Shown: positions 54,484-63,683 of the stretch, in pieces
Layout: each line of letters starts with the position of its first letter
How positions within the stretch are numbered: the first letter of the stretch is position 1
Source of the DNA: Bradyrhizobium sp. CB82
GTDB lineage: Bacteria > Pseudomonadota > Alphaproteobacteria > Rhizobiales > Xanthobacteraceae
Reading direction: 5' to 3'
Assembly: GCF_029714405.1 (NCBI RefSeq)
Contig: NZ_CP121650.1
Span: 6,639,001 to 6,703,000, forward strand
Length of the DNA: 64,000 nt
Program-made: the position numbers and the translations under genes
The notes under the pieces: model-generated
Database searches by the model: none
What the model was told of the DNA's origin: nothing
Seen by the model: only the letters and a program-made list of their open reading frames with translations

Positions 54484-54498
54484 ATACGTTTTTCGTAT
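54484..54498. promoter_or_regulatory. candidate LysR operator
   Basis: ATACG-TTTTT-CGTAT, a perfect inverted repeat of 5-bp arms, contains the LysR-type T-N11-A box (T54485, A54497). It lies 12 bp upstream of the lysR-type ATG in the divergent region shared with the peroxiredoxin-like gene, a usual position for autoregulation. Confidence 0.55.
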
Positions 54499-54510
54499 GG
54501 ATGGATTCAA

Positions 54511-55422
54511 ATGGACCTTCTCTCTCCGATGAAGACGTTCGTCCGTGTGGTGGAAGCCAGCAGCTTCACAGCAATCGCGAGCGAGCAGAACACAACACAG
54601 CCGACGATCAGCCGCCAGATCGCAGCGCTCGAAGACCATCTCGGCGCGCGTCTTCTAACGCGGACGACCCGCGCGGTAACTCTTACCGATGACGGACGGG
54701 CCTTCTACGAGCACGCGCTGCGCGCACTCGAGGCCGTTTCCGAAGCCGAAGGCGCCGTCGGCAGACGCCGGGCGAAGCCGTCGGGGACGCTTCGCCTGAC
54801 TACGCCCGTCGTGTTCGGGCGTCTTCATATCGTGCCGCGCCTTGCCACCTTCCTTGCTCGGAATCGGGAATTGTCGATCGACCTGGTCATGAGCGATACG
54901 TTCATCGATCTGGTCGAACAGGGACTCGACGTCGCGATCCGCGTCGGCGAGATCACGGATCCTGGGCTCGTGACAAAACGGATCGGAATGGTCCGGCGCA
55001 TCACCGTCGCGGCGCCGGCATATTTGAAGAGGCGCCGCACGCCGAAAACGCCGGACGATCTTGCGGATCACGACTGCATCGTCTACTCGCGGCTTGCCAC
55101 AGGCAACCGCTGGTTCTTCGAAAGACCGCAAGGACCTCTGACGGTCGACGTCAAGGGACGCTTCCGGGCGGACAATTCCGAGGGCGTACGCGAGGCGGTC
55201 GTGAGCGGTCTTGGCATCGCCGTGATACCGGCCTTCGCCTTCGTCGACGAGATCAAGTCTGGAGCCGTCACCGTGCTCCTCAAGGACTACGAACCGAAGC
55301 GCCTTCCGCTCAGCGCGGTCTACGCTTCCCGGCGGTTCGTGCCGCTCAAGGTCCGCGCCATCATCGATCATCTCGCGCACGAGTTCGCGCTGGACCCCAG
55401 CCTGTCGATGCATATCGTCTAG
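54511..55422 (+). CDS. LysR-family transcriptional regulator
   Basis: A 303-residue LTTR. The N-terminal winged HTH is MKTFVRVVEASSFTAIASEQ, NTTQPTISRQIAALEDHLGA, RLLTRTTRAVTLTDDGRAFY. The effector domain (residues 90-300) has SGTLRLTTPVVFGRLHIVPR and GLDVAIRVGEITDPGLVTKR, the CrgA/PA2220-like subgroup. It is transcribed divergently from the peroxiredoxin-like gene with a palindromic T-N11-A site between, so it likely controls the thiol/glutathione block in response to electrophiles or oxidants (inference). Confidence 0.93.
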   Translation: MDLLSPMKTFVRVVEASSFTAIASEQNTTQPTISRQIAALEDHLGARLLTRTTRAVTLTDDGRAFYEHALRALEAVSEAEGAVGRRRAKPSGTLRLTTPVVFGRLHIVPRLATFLARNRELSIDLVMSDTFIDLVEQGLDVAIRVGEITDPGLVTKRIGMVRRITVAAPAYLKRRRTPKTPDDLADHDCIVYSRLATGNRWFFERPQGPLTVDVKGRFRADNSEGVREAVVSGLGIAVIPAFAFVDEIKSGAVTVLLKDYEPKRLPLSAVYASRRFVPLKVRAIIDHLAHEFALDPSLSMHIV

Positions 55423-55817
55423 GCGCGCGTGTTTGTTGTCGACCAGCGCTCGGGTGCCTGCAGTTGCTCCGTTGAGGACTTCATCACAAATTTCCTCCAT
55501 GATGTGATGCGTCAATGAGTCTGCATGCCTCCGGTCGATTTATCATTCTCAGCATCGGAACGCCGCCCGCCCGGACAACGCGGCAGACGAGCGATGCCGC
55601 GAGCGCGAGAAGGGAATGTTGAGCAATGTCGTCGTGTAGTTCCAGCAACCGCCGCCTCGACGACGATCGCATTGCGCTGCTGGGGCATCAGTGGCTCACT
55701 CTTTGGGCAGAGGTAGGCGGGTGGCGGTTGCGGTGACGGGGAAGTTGCCCGGCCCCGGTGCCCCAGCTGGTGGCTGGAAAGGACCCGCCGCTTCGCTAGT
55801 TCGCCACGTCCAATCTA
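55423..55817. other. intergenic gap without recognisable gene
   Basis: About 395 bp between the LysR stop and the end of a convergent small gene. Short frames on both strands have no start context or known motif. No hairpin followed by a T-run was found. Confidence 0.4.
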
Positions 55818-56003
55818 TCAGGCACTCTCGGCGTTCCTCGGATTGCTATTCCAAGAGCCGGCCCCGCCACCACCATAATAATGCTGATATCCGCGGCCCC
55901 AGTGATGGTGGTGATGCCGTGCAGCAAGGCTTGTGCTTGCTGTAGTGAGGGACAAAATCGCGGTCATCAGCGCAACCGCGCTCAGTAGTCTCAGGTACTT
56001 CAT
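55818..56003 (-). CDS. small secreted His/Gly-rich protein
   Basis: 61 residues from the ATG at 56003. The signal peptide MKYLRLLSAVALMTAILSLT is cleaved near SLAARHH. The mature part is ARHHHHHWGRGYQHYYGGGG and a short tail. The His run may bind metal. Comparable tiny secreted proteins are common in Bradyrhizobium, without known function. Followed in the genome by another small secreted gene on the same strand. Confidence 0.62.
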   Translation of the reverse strand: MKYLRLLSAVALMTAILSLTTASTSLAARHHHHHWGRGYQHYYGGGGAGSWNSNPRNAESA

Positions 56004-56109
56004 GTCAGCTCCATCTCCCGCTAACCTGTTGCGGTGCCGTCTACGCGAGCCGGCCAGCGAAATCGATCGTGCAGAACGGTTCCGAGCTAAAGACCACAGT
56101 TGACTGGTC

Positions 56110-56343
56110 TTAACCACCCCAGCCTGCAAAGGGATTATGACCTAGTTCTGGTTGGTCATCGAATGGCGCCGGGTGAGAGAGGACCCGCGGCGGAGGTGAA
56201 TAGGCCCAACCCGAAACGGGCCCCATGAGCAGGCCGTGGGTAGAGCGAACAACGGCGTGCTGCCGGTGTGCATGACGCGCCGTAGCAGCGGTGACAGGGG
56301 CACACAGCGTAAGCAAAAGGCTCAAGGCCAGAACAGAACGCAT
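56110..56343 (-). CDS. small secreted protein of unknown function
   Basis: 77 residues with signal peptide MRSVLALSLLLTLCAPVTAA, then RHAHRQHAVVR and a C-terminus FDDQPELGHNPFAGWGG. That ending recurs, from memory, in small Bradyrhizobium secreted proteins. It lies 107 bp upstream of the His-rich secreted gene on the same strand; they may be co-transcribed. Confidence 0.62.
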   Translation of the reverse strand: MRSVLALSLLLTLCAPVTAATARHAHRQHAVVRSTHGLLMGPVSGWAYSPPPRVLSHPAPFDDQPELGHNPFAGWGG

Positions 56344-56439
56344 GGTACTTCTCCGATCGACTTACAAGGACCAATTAAGTGAAGCTCGAGCTGCATCACC
56401 GCAACCTATGACTGCTTCACGGCTAGTCACATCGGCGGC

Positions 56440-56660
56440 ATCACATATGGCGGACCGAAGAATTCGACGCGCATCTGGCGCGATAGATGCTGCGAAAGTG
56501 CGTTCCTGACAGCGCCAGTGAAAGTTCTTCGTTTTCAGATATTGCACGAACATATCGGCTAGCAGAATGTTCAACGCGCCCGAAATATCGCGCGACTCGC
56601 TCGCGCACGGATCTGTGTGTACCTGGAGCAAATCCGATTGCCTTGCTTTCGCGTCTTGGA
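56440..56660 (-). pseudogene. Dps (ferritin-like) remnant
   Basis: On the minus strand around 56480-56600 the frame reads SRDISGALNILLADMFVQYL, KTKNFHW, the first ferroxidase helix of Dps proteins (normally followed by GPHFRDYH). The next residues (THFRSIYR) continue in another frame, and the rest of the about 160-residue protein is not recognisable. A frameshift and truncation make it non-functional. Confidence 0.6.
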
Positions 56661-57119
56661 TTCTCATCCGCCTCTCCTGTCGTGATCGTCGCTTCGGCTG
56701 GCGCGTTGCTTGGACTAACAAATTGTCCCACACCGCTCCTATTTCGTAGAACGCGTCCCTTGTGACGAAAGCCGCATTCATCTAGGTTTCTGAATCTGAC
56801 TATACTCGAGGCTCAATGACTTGGTGTGTTGTCTTCTGCAAGAAATCGTTGTGGAATGTAAAACGATGAAAGCATGTACGAGGCCATTCAGTGAACGGTG
56901 TGCGCCGGTCGATGTCTTTCGCTCCCGGGGACGTCGGCGGGACTCGAAATAAAGTTGCGCTTTAGTTGTGGCCGTTAGCACCAAAAGCAATTTCCTACGA
57001 CCATCTACACCGCTACCTACCCGATGGCGGTTTGGCTCACGACGATCGAGCGGCAGGCTATTGCGTTTCAAGGGAATTGCGCGAACCGCAAAGTAGCCTT
57101 CGCGTCTCCCCTCGCCTCC

Positions 57120-57300
57120 TCATCGCGTTGCGGCCCAACTCTGACCACGCTGGTCTGACCGACATTGACGCCAAGCTTGAGAAGCTCCTCGTGGAGGTGC
57201 GGAGCACCCCGCAACGGGTTGGCGACGCTCATCTCGCGGATTAACCGCCGAATTTCCAACGGCACAATTGATCGGCCGCAGCAGCGGCGCAATTTCCAGC
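57120..57300 (-). pseudogene. transposase/integrase HTH fragment
   Basis: Minus-strand residues VPLEIRRLIREMSVANPLRG, then HEELLKLGVNVGQTSVV match the start of IS3/IS481-type integrases (normally RRLIREMSIANPLWGAPRIH and so on). Nothing recognisable follows, so only about 60 codons of an old insertion remain. Confidence 0.65.
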
Positions 57301-57407
57301 GCCAATACAATCCGGAACCGGCGCGGCGCCAACGGATCACGGTGCCGCTCGGACTATGGCAAGTGCATCATAACTCGTGGGAAACAATCGGCAGACGCCT
57401 CCCAGCG

Positions 57408-57980
57408 CTATTGGAACCGCGGCGTTTGATGTCGCGGCTCGCCCGCTGCCGAACGCTCAGAGGGATCGCGTCCAATCTTGAGACGCAATTCCCTGAGATC
57501 GATGAAGACATCTGCCTGTCGCCGTAACTCGTCGGCAATCATTGGCGGCTGACTGGTGATGCTCGACAGAACGGTGACCCGTACGCCACGGCGCTGCACC
57601 GCCTCGACCAATGGGCGAAAGTCACGGTCACCCGAGAACAGTACCATCTCATCGATATGTCTGGCCAAATCCATAGCATGGACCGCTAGCTCGACATCCA
57701 TATTGCCCTTCACTTTGCGACGGCCGCTCGCGTCGATGAACTCCTTCGTCGCCTTCGTTACCACCGTGAAGCCGTTGTACTCCAGCCAATCGACCAGTGG
57801 TCGGATAGACGAATACTCCTGATCCTCGATGATCGCTGTGTAGTAGAATGCGCGCACCAAGGTTCCGCGGCTTTGGAATTCCTTGAGCAGGCGTCTGTAG
57901 TCGACGTCAAAACCAAGAGCCTTGGCCGTTGCAAATAAGTTGGGGCCATCGATGAAGATGGCCGTTCTCGGTGGAGACAT
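57408..57980 (-). CDS. NYN-domain (LabA/DUF88) protein
   Basis: A 190-residue PIN-like NYN domain: AIFIDGPNLFATAKALGFD (first Asp), VKGNMDVELAVHAMDLARH (second acidic pair), EMVLFSGDRDFRPLVEAVQR (SGDRDF, the third). These Asp residues would bind the metal for RNA cleavage. The C-terminus is short and basic. LabA-like proteins occur in most rhizobia; the precise RNA target is unknown. It is complete and stands alone, beside an IS remnant. Confidence 0.9.
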   Translation of the reverse strand: MSPPRTAIFIDGPNLFATAKALGFDVDYRRLLKEFQSRGTLVRAFYYTAIIEDQEYSSIRPLVDWLEYNGFTVVTKATKEFIDASGRRKVKGNMDVELAVHAMDLARHIDEMVLFSGDRDFRPLVEAVQRRGVRVTVLSSITSQPPMIADELRRQADVFIDLRELRLKIGRDPSERSAAGEPRHQTPRFQ

Positions 57981-58837
57981 TTTGAACCACCCCAGGGTTC
58001 GGTTAGTTTGGGATTTCTCAGCGGTCGCGCCGTTGATCGGCGCTTGGGAAGCCAGCTTGGGAGCCGGCGGATCCCATCCGGTGCGGTCGCATATCGTACC
58101 GCCTGGCTTGCGCTTGCCTCGCTCCGCGGTTGGCGGACCCGGTCGTATCTGCGCCGGTTCGGCGCGGCGGCCGTCCTCGTATCGCGCAGCCTGGAGTGGG
58201 TTCTCTCCGCCCGCTTTGCCGGCAGCTCATTAGAAGGGCTGCGTTGCCGCTCCATTGTCATGCGCAGGAAGTTGGCTCTCAGGCCCCCGAGTCCGTCGCC
58301 ATTGCAAAGCTTGGAGCTCTGCACTGACATCCAACCTCGCTTCGCTGCCCGCGGAGCTAGACCTGCTAGCATTGCCAATAAATCGGCTATACCGGTGACG
58401 GGAACGGGAGAAAACAACTCCGGAATTGGTCTAGAGCGTCCAATTTGAAGCGGCGCGCGGCCATCCCAGCTCGTGACAAGACCATCCATCGATCGGATTG
58501 CCATCTATGGACATGCATTTCTATGGACATGCATTTCGCAAAAAAAGAGCACCGCGCCGCGCAAGGAACGAGAAGCGGGACGTCCACCTATTTGCGCGTC
58601 CGCTGACAACGCAGGTCTGCCCACTGGTAGAGTTGAAAGTTGCCGAGAATGGAGCATTCCGCGCGCCTTTGCCCTAGGGTCGTTCCCGTTGCTGATCACT
58701 TCCTTCACTGCGCCTCGCTATGAGGAACAGACGTGAAACGCACTTATTTATGGACCTAGAAAGATTTTAAGTAATTATCGATCTACGAATCGGCCGAATA
58801 GGCACAATTGATCGGCTGGATCGGATAGGAGGTGGCG
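57981..58837. other. long intergenic gap without recognisable gene
   Basis: About 860 bp between the NYN gene and the AraC gene. Long open frames on both strands (for example plus 58008-58448) have Arg/Ala/Ser-rich compositions typical of high-GC chance frames. The stretch 58740-58800 is AT-rich and may contain the AraC-gene promoter. Confidence 0.45.
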
Positions 58838-59800
58838 GTGAAGACGATTTTTTCGACAGCGGACGTTCACCGGCGCGATGCCTTTGACTACTGGCACGAA
58901 GCGCTGTGCAGGAAGGTTATCCCGCACGATTGTACGCCGGAAGACCGGCTTATCTTCGCGGCCGAGATTCGATCCGCATTTCTTGCAGACACCGCAGTCG
59001 TTCAATACGAGAGCACGCCGATGCAAAACGATGTTACAGTGCGGCACGTCGCGCACGCGGGCGCCGACGAGCTCTTGGTCCGCCGGCAAATGACCGGGGT
59101 GTTCGTTGCTGAGCAGGACGGCCGTTCGATCGTGCTTGAGCCGGGGGATATCACATTATTCGACCCGCGCCGGCCGATGCGCGGGAAGTATTTGAAAGGC
59201 GCGAAACAGCTGGTCCTCAAGGTTCCTCGCCTCCACCTGGAGGCTCGCGTCGGCGACGCGCGGCAAGCGGTCGCCCGTCCGATCAAGCCCTTCGAGGAAG
59301 CCGAGTACGGCTTGACGTCCGCTTATCTGGCGATGCTGCCGACATACGCGGACGGTCTCGGTGCTGCGGCCGCCGAGGTAGTAAGGGATCAGATTCTTGA
59401 TCTCGTCGCGGTAACCCTGATGAAAGCGATAGGCGGAGGAAGGCCACTCCTTTCATCCGCCCGCTCAATTGTCCTTATCAACGTCCGCACAGCAATCGAA
59501 ACACGTCTCAGCAACCCGGCGCTGGACGCCAAGACGGTGGCCGCTGCCGCCGGAGTGAGCGTCCGATATGCCAATGCGGTGCTTGCCGAGAGCGGCACTT
59601 CGATAACGCGTCTCATCTGGGCGCGGCGTCTTGAGCATTGCCGACGTGCTCTAGAGGATCCGTCACAATTGCATCGGACAGTGAGTGAGGTCGCATATGG
59701 CTGGGGATTTTCCGATATGACGCACTTCGGCCGCAGTTTCCGTGCGACCTATGGCTCGCTGCCCAGCGAATACCGTAGGCTCTCAAAGTCCTCCGTCTGA
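58838..59800 (+). CDS. AraC-family transcriptional regulator with cupin-like sensor
   Basis: About 320 residues from the GTG at 58838, five bases after AGGAGG; a GTG at 58832 overlaps that site. The N-terminal AraC_binding_2-like region has HRRDAFDYWHEALCRKVIPH and FVAEQDGRSIVLEPGDITLF. The C-terminal domain has the two AraC HTH units (AKTVAAAAGVSVRYANAVLA and TVSEVAYGWGFSDMTHFGRS, then FRATYGSLPSEYRRL). Relatives control catabolic or stress genes. No adjacent operon shares its direction. Confidence 0.92.
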   Translation: MKTIFSTADVHRRDAFDYWHEALCRKVIPHDCTPEDRLIFAAEIRSAFLADTAVVQYESTPMQNDVTVRHVAHAGADELLVRRQMTGVFVAEQDGRSIVLEPGDITLFDPRRPMRGKYLKGAKQLVLKVPRLHLEARVGDARQAVARPIKPFEEAEYGLTSAYLAMLPTYADGLGAAAAEVVRDQILDLVAVTLMKAIGGGRPLLSSARSIVLINVRTAIETRLSNPALDAKTVAAAAGVSVRYANAVLAESGTSITRLIWARRLEHCRRALEDPSQLHRTVSEVAYGWGFSDMTHFGRSFRATYGSLPSEYRRLSKSSV

Positions 59801-60139
59801 GAAGAAAGTCCAATTCCGCCGGCAGTGTTCGTGCTCGTACTGCCGCATGCCGACAAACCCGCAAAACGGAAAAATTTCTGCGGTCACGAGAACGCGCCTT
59901 CGGAGGATGGCATGTCCTTGATTCCGGCACGCAGAAGCCTGTCCGCCGTGAGTTTCCACCAGCGACGCTCGGAGGTTGCCTCTGACGTGACATGCAAGCC
60001 GAATTACACGGCCTCGGCGGTCCTCGTCTCACGCGACGGAATTGCATGCCGGCAACCACACCGCCCGGATGTGACCGTCAGAGACAACACAGTGTAGCTC
60101 TCGATCGCAGAGAAGAACAGATCGTCAACAATCGGACCA
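59801..60139. other. intergenic gap, convergent genes
   Basis: About 340 bp between two convergent genes. No clear hairpin terminator with a T-run, no gene and no dispersed repeat copy were found. Confidence 0.4.
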
Positions 60140-61432
60140 TCACCATTCCTTGAATGTCGGCTCGATGCATCCCCCGCAGACCCAAGGATAAGTCCAATCG
60201 GCCGTACGCTTGGCGCTGTCGGGAATGTACTTGCTCCAAGCGTCGGCTCGGATCGGATTGATTGATTGCCAAATGACATCAAAGGTCCCAGAAGAATTTA
60301 TCTTGCCTATCATGACTGGCTTGGAAAGATGATGATTTGTGTTCATCACAACCTCGAAGCCGCTGGGCGCCTTGATTCGTTGACCGTACATGGCTTGCCG
60401 GACCGCATTTACGTCGGTGGTGCCCGCTTGAACAACGGCCTGCACCCACATTCTGAAGCCGACGAAGGTGGCTTCCATCGGATCATTTGTGGTTTTGTCT
60501 CGTTGCTCGTTGAAGTTCGCCCACATTTTGGTGAACGCTTCGTTTTCTGCCGAGTTGATCGACCGAAAGTAACCCCAGGCCGCCAAGTGTCCGACGGGTG
60601 GGACGTCTGCACCGAGCAATTCGCGCTCGCCGATGGAGAAAGCCATGACCGGGATTGCGTTGGCGTCTACCCGTTGGTCTGCGAGTTCCTCATAAAAGTA
60701 CGAATTTGCATCTCCGTTGATGGTTGATATCACCGCGGTCTTTTTTCCCTCCGAGCCGAAGGCTTTGATCCGCTCGACGATCCCTCGCCATTCGGAATAG
60801 CCGAACGGTGTATAAATCGTCATTATGTCGTCTGGCGATACCCCCTCCGCGGTAAGGTACGCGCTCAAGATTCGGTTGATGGTGCGAGGATATACGTAGT
60901 CAGTGCCGAGCAGAACCCATCTGCGAACTTCTCCGCCTTCCTTACCCATCAGATATCTAACGGCAGGAATTGCCTGCTGGTTGGGCGCGGCTCCGGTGTA
61001 GAAAATGTTACGCGAGCTCTCTTCACCCTCGTACTGCACGGGGTAGAAGAGTAGGCCGTTCAACTTCTCGAAAATCGGAAGCACAGACTTGCGGGAGGCG
61101 GAGGTCCAGCAGCCGAACACGACCGCAACCTTTTCCTTTGTGAGGAGCTCTCGGGCTTTTTCGGCAAAGACGTCCCAATCAGATGCCGGATCTACGATGA
61201 CCGGTTCCAGTTTCCGACCGAGCAGCCCGCCTTTCTTGTTCTGGTCTTCAATCAGCATGAGAACCGTGTCCTTAAGCACCGATTCGCTGATTGCCATGGT
61301 GCCGGATAAAGAGTGCAGAATGCCGATTTTGATGGTGTCTTCGCCTGCGCGAGCCGCTGGAACGGCGTCGAGCATGAGTTGCAAAACGAGCAATACCAGC
61401 ACAATGCCTCGTGGGACCGCAGCTGACCTCAT
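60140..61432 (-). CDS. urea/amide-type periplasmic substrate-binding protein (UrtA/AmiC-like)
   Basis: A 430-residue protein with a signal peptide (residues 1-29, cleavage near ARAGED). The type I binding fold of the UrtA/AmiC/FmdD group is visible in IKIGILHSLSGTMAISESVL, VVFGCWTSASRKSVLPIFEK, LNGLLFYPVQYEGEESSRNI, YTGAAPNQQAIPA and WVLLGTDYVYPRTINRIL. These bind urea or short amides. The window holds no urtBCDE genes. Instead the gene overlaps by ATGA the end of a dCache adenylate cyclase, so it may present its ligand to that cyclase (inference). Confidence 0.9.
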   Translation of the reverse strand: MRSAAVPRGIVLVLLVLQLMLDAVPAARAGEDTIKIGILHSLSGTMAISESVLKDTVLMLIEDQNKKGGLLGRKLEPVIVDPASDWDVFAEKARELLTKEKVAVVFGCWTSASRKSVLPIFEKLNGLLFYPVQYEGEESSRNIFYTGAAPNQQAIPAVRYLMGKEGGEVRRWVLLGTDYVYPRTINRILSAYLTAEGVSPDDIMTIYTPFGYSEWRGIVERIKAFGSEGKKTAVISTINGDANSYFYEELADQRVDANAIPVMAFSIGERELLGADVPPVGHLAAWGYFRSINSAENEAFTKMWANFNEQRDKTTNDPMEATFVGFRMWVQAVVQAGTTDVNAVRQAMYGQRIKAPSGFEVVMNTNHHLSKPVMIGKINSSGTFDVIWQSINPIRADAWSKYIPDSAKRTADWTYPWVCGGCIEPTFKEW

Positions 61433-63381
61433 GTTGGTGCCCCTACGAGCTCGAAAATGCGTGTTTCCTTCGTCATCCCCTTGGTAATGACCGCATCGAA
61501 GGGTCTGAACTGGAAGCGGTGCCGTACTCGCAAATAGACGTCTTCGCTCGCAAGGATAGCGGTCCCAAACCGCTTGTTCAGTCCTTCGAGACGCGCCGCC
61601 AGATTAACCGTATTGCCGAGAGCCGTATAATTCATGCGCTCCGTCGACCCGAGGTTGCCGACGACGGCCTCCCCGACATGAATGCCAAACCGCGTAAAGA
61701 ATGGCTTCAGGCCCTCAGCTTCAAATTGAGCGTTGAGCCTTTCGCACGCCATCTTGCCCGAAAGAACTGCGCGGCAAGCCCGCTCGACATGGTCGGGCTG
61801 TGGATTGGGTGCGTTCCAGAAGACCATCACTGCGTCGCCAATAAACTTGTCGACCGTCCCGCCTTCGGCCAGGAAAGCCTCCGTAAGCACGGAGAAATAC
61901 CGCGTCGTTTGATGCATGAGCATGTCGGGGTCTGCGGACTCGGCGATGGTTGTAAAATCTCCAACGTCGGTGAAAACGACGGTAACCTCTTCTCTGACTC
62001 CGCCAAGCTCAGCGGATATGGAATTATCCATGACTCCTCGGACGATCTCCTTAGGGACGAAGCGCGCGAACGACCGTATGGTGCGTTGCGCGAGATTCAC
62101 CACACTACCGAGTTCGCAAATTTCCTTAATGCGTGATGGAACTGGTGAAGGGTCGGGTGCGGCCAGCTTCTGGAGTCTGGCGGCCTGCGCCGTAATGTCT
62201 TTCAAGGAACGAGACATTCCGCTGCCAAATATCCAAACAACCGGAACAAACACGGCGCCAGCAACAATCGCGACGATTAATCCAGTAACCTGGAGCCGCC
62301 GAACATTTTGAACAAAGTCTCCTTGGGCCGCCAGCAACAATATCCGGCCGCTGTGCTGCTCACCCAGAGTGAATTTCGCTAACCTGAACAAATAGCCGTT
62401 GCCTTGGTCGTCGCGAATATTTCCGTCGTATTGGTCGCGGCCATGCGCCCCTCGCAACACGGCCGCTGCGACCCCCGAGTTGATCTCCTTGATGTTGGGC
62501 AATTGCGGTTGGGATGGGTGTGTCATCGCGCTAGTAACGAATTGTCCAAAATCGGGATGGGCAATGAGCGAGCCGGCGGCGTCAAAAATCAAGACGATAC
62601 CGTGCTCTCCAGGCCGTTGCGATTGGACGAAATCGTTGAAAGTGTCGAGCTTGAGATCAGCGGCAACGACGCCGTGCACCTTGCCCCGCAGAGGCGTGCT
62701 AATCGTCATCACGGGTGCGTCGATATCGAACGAAAGATAAGGGAAGGAGACAAGCGACCGGTCGGCCTTCAGCGTCTTGTGATACCAGGGCCGCTTGCGG
62801 GGGTCATATCCGTATTTCCATAGATTCAGTTGTCCTACTTCGTTGCCCTGCCGATCTTCAAAAATTCGTCGCATAGGCAGTTCGCCATCCGGGCAGGGGC
62901 GGATCAAATTGATGGCAATATCAGCGCGAGGTGTCGCACGTAACCTCTCGCGCTGCTCCTCGTTGAGGTCGCTGGTACGTCGCACCTCCAACCAAGCGCC
63001 ATTTTCAAAGCCGACATAGATACTGTCCATTTGGGGCAGTTCCTGCAGCGCGGCTTTGAATAGATTGATCGCAGGGCTGGTCTCGATGCTTTCATTTGAA
63101 TCGGCTACGCTGGAACTGGTCGCCAGCACACGCACCAACGACGCCATAGCGGTAATCTCCATTTGAAGACGTCCCAACGCCTTCGAGCTGGTCGCGTCCA
63201 TAAAGGCAGACGCAGCTTCCTGCGTTGCCAAATGAAGAGCCCGGACCTGAATAGTGATTAGCAGCGCGGCTAGAGCGATGATGAACGCCATCACCGCGAA
63301 GGTAATTGAGGTTCGAAATGTCAACATCCACTGGTCACTTGGCCGCGTTAATGCTTCGAGTTCAATCTCCTGGATCGCCAT
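61429..63381 (-). CDS. dCache-domain membrane adenylate cyclase
   Basis: A 650-residue protein. Transmembrane helix 1 is at about residues 25-47. A periplasmic double-Cache sensor (about 50-350) includes RKRPWYHKTLKADRSLVSFP and APVMTISTPLRGKVHGVVAA, DLKLDTFNDFV. Transmembrane helix 2 is at about 362-385, followed by a HAMP-like linker. The class III cyclase domain (430-645) has VTVVFTDVGDFTTIAESADP, TVDKFIGDAVMVFWNAPNPQ and NYTALGNTVNLAARLEGLNK. It converts an external ligand signal into cAMP/cGMP. It is first in a two-gene operon with a UrtA-like binding protein. Confidence 0.92.
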   Translation of the reverse strand: MAIQEIELEALTRPSDQWMLTFRTSITFAVMAFIIALAALLITIQVRALHLATQEAASAFMDATSSKALGRLQMEITAMASLVRVLATSSSVADSNESIETSPAINLFKAALQELPQMDSIYVGFENGAWLEVRRTSDLNEEQRERLRATPRADIAINLIRPCPDGELPMRRIFEDRQGNEVGQLNLWKYGYDPRKRPWYHKTLKADRSLVSFPYLSFDIDAPVMTISTPLRGKVHGVVAADLKLDTFNDFVQSQRPGEHGIVLIFDAAGSLIAHPDFGQFVTSAMTHPSQPQLPNIKEINSGVAAAVLRGAHGRDQYDGNIRDDQGNGYLFRLAKFTLGEQHSGRILLLAAQGDFVQNVRRLQVTGLIVAIVAGAVFVPVVWIFGSGMSRSLKDITAQAARLQKLAAPDPSPVPSRIKEICELGSVVNLAQRTIRSFARFVPKEIVRGVMDNSISAELGGVREEVTVVFTDVGDFTTIAESADPDMLMHQTTRYFSVLTEAFLAEGGTVDKFIGDAVMVFWNAPNPQPDHVERACRAVLSGKMACERLNAQFEAEGLKPFFTRFGIHVGEAVVGNLGSTERMNYTALGNTVNLAARLEGLNKRFGTAILASEDVYLRVRHRFQFRPFDAVITKGMTKETRIFELVGAPT

Positions 63382-63683
63382 ACCTGCTCTATCTCTGCTA
63401 GTTCGTGCGCCCTGCCGGTTTGGTTACGGCCGGCTGCGCCAATGCAAAAGGTTCATTGTTCAGACTCCATCCAGCCGTCCACTTTCGCGATAAATCTGTC
63501 AGCTGTGTTCAGCAATCCTTGCGTCGCAAATAACCGCAATAACGAGCGAACGAGAGCAATTGAGCCTAAGCTCGTCGCTCTGCCCGCCAAATATTGCTCG
63601 CTCAGGCTGCTCAGTCGGCTACGCGGCAAATGTTGAGTTCAGTCGGGCGAGTTTATAGTGACAATCCATTCGAGAGCTCCGAA

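Noticed and set aside
54655..55515. 286-codon minus-strand frame opposite lysR
   Set aside because: Shadow frame; LysR domains on the plus strand are complete.
58008..58448. 146-codon plus-strand frame in the long gap
   Set aside because: No ribosome-binding site, no domain, composition of a chance high-GC frame.
57758..58504. 248-codon minus-strand frame upstream of the NYN gene
   Set aside because: Low-complexity Arg/Ser-rich, overlaps the NYN gene in another frame, no recognisable motif.
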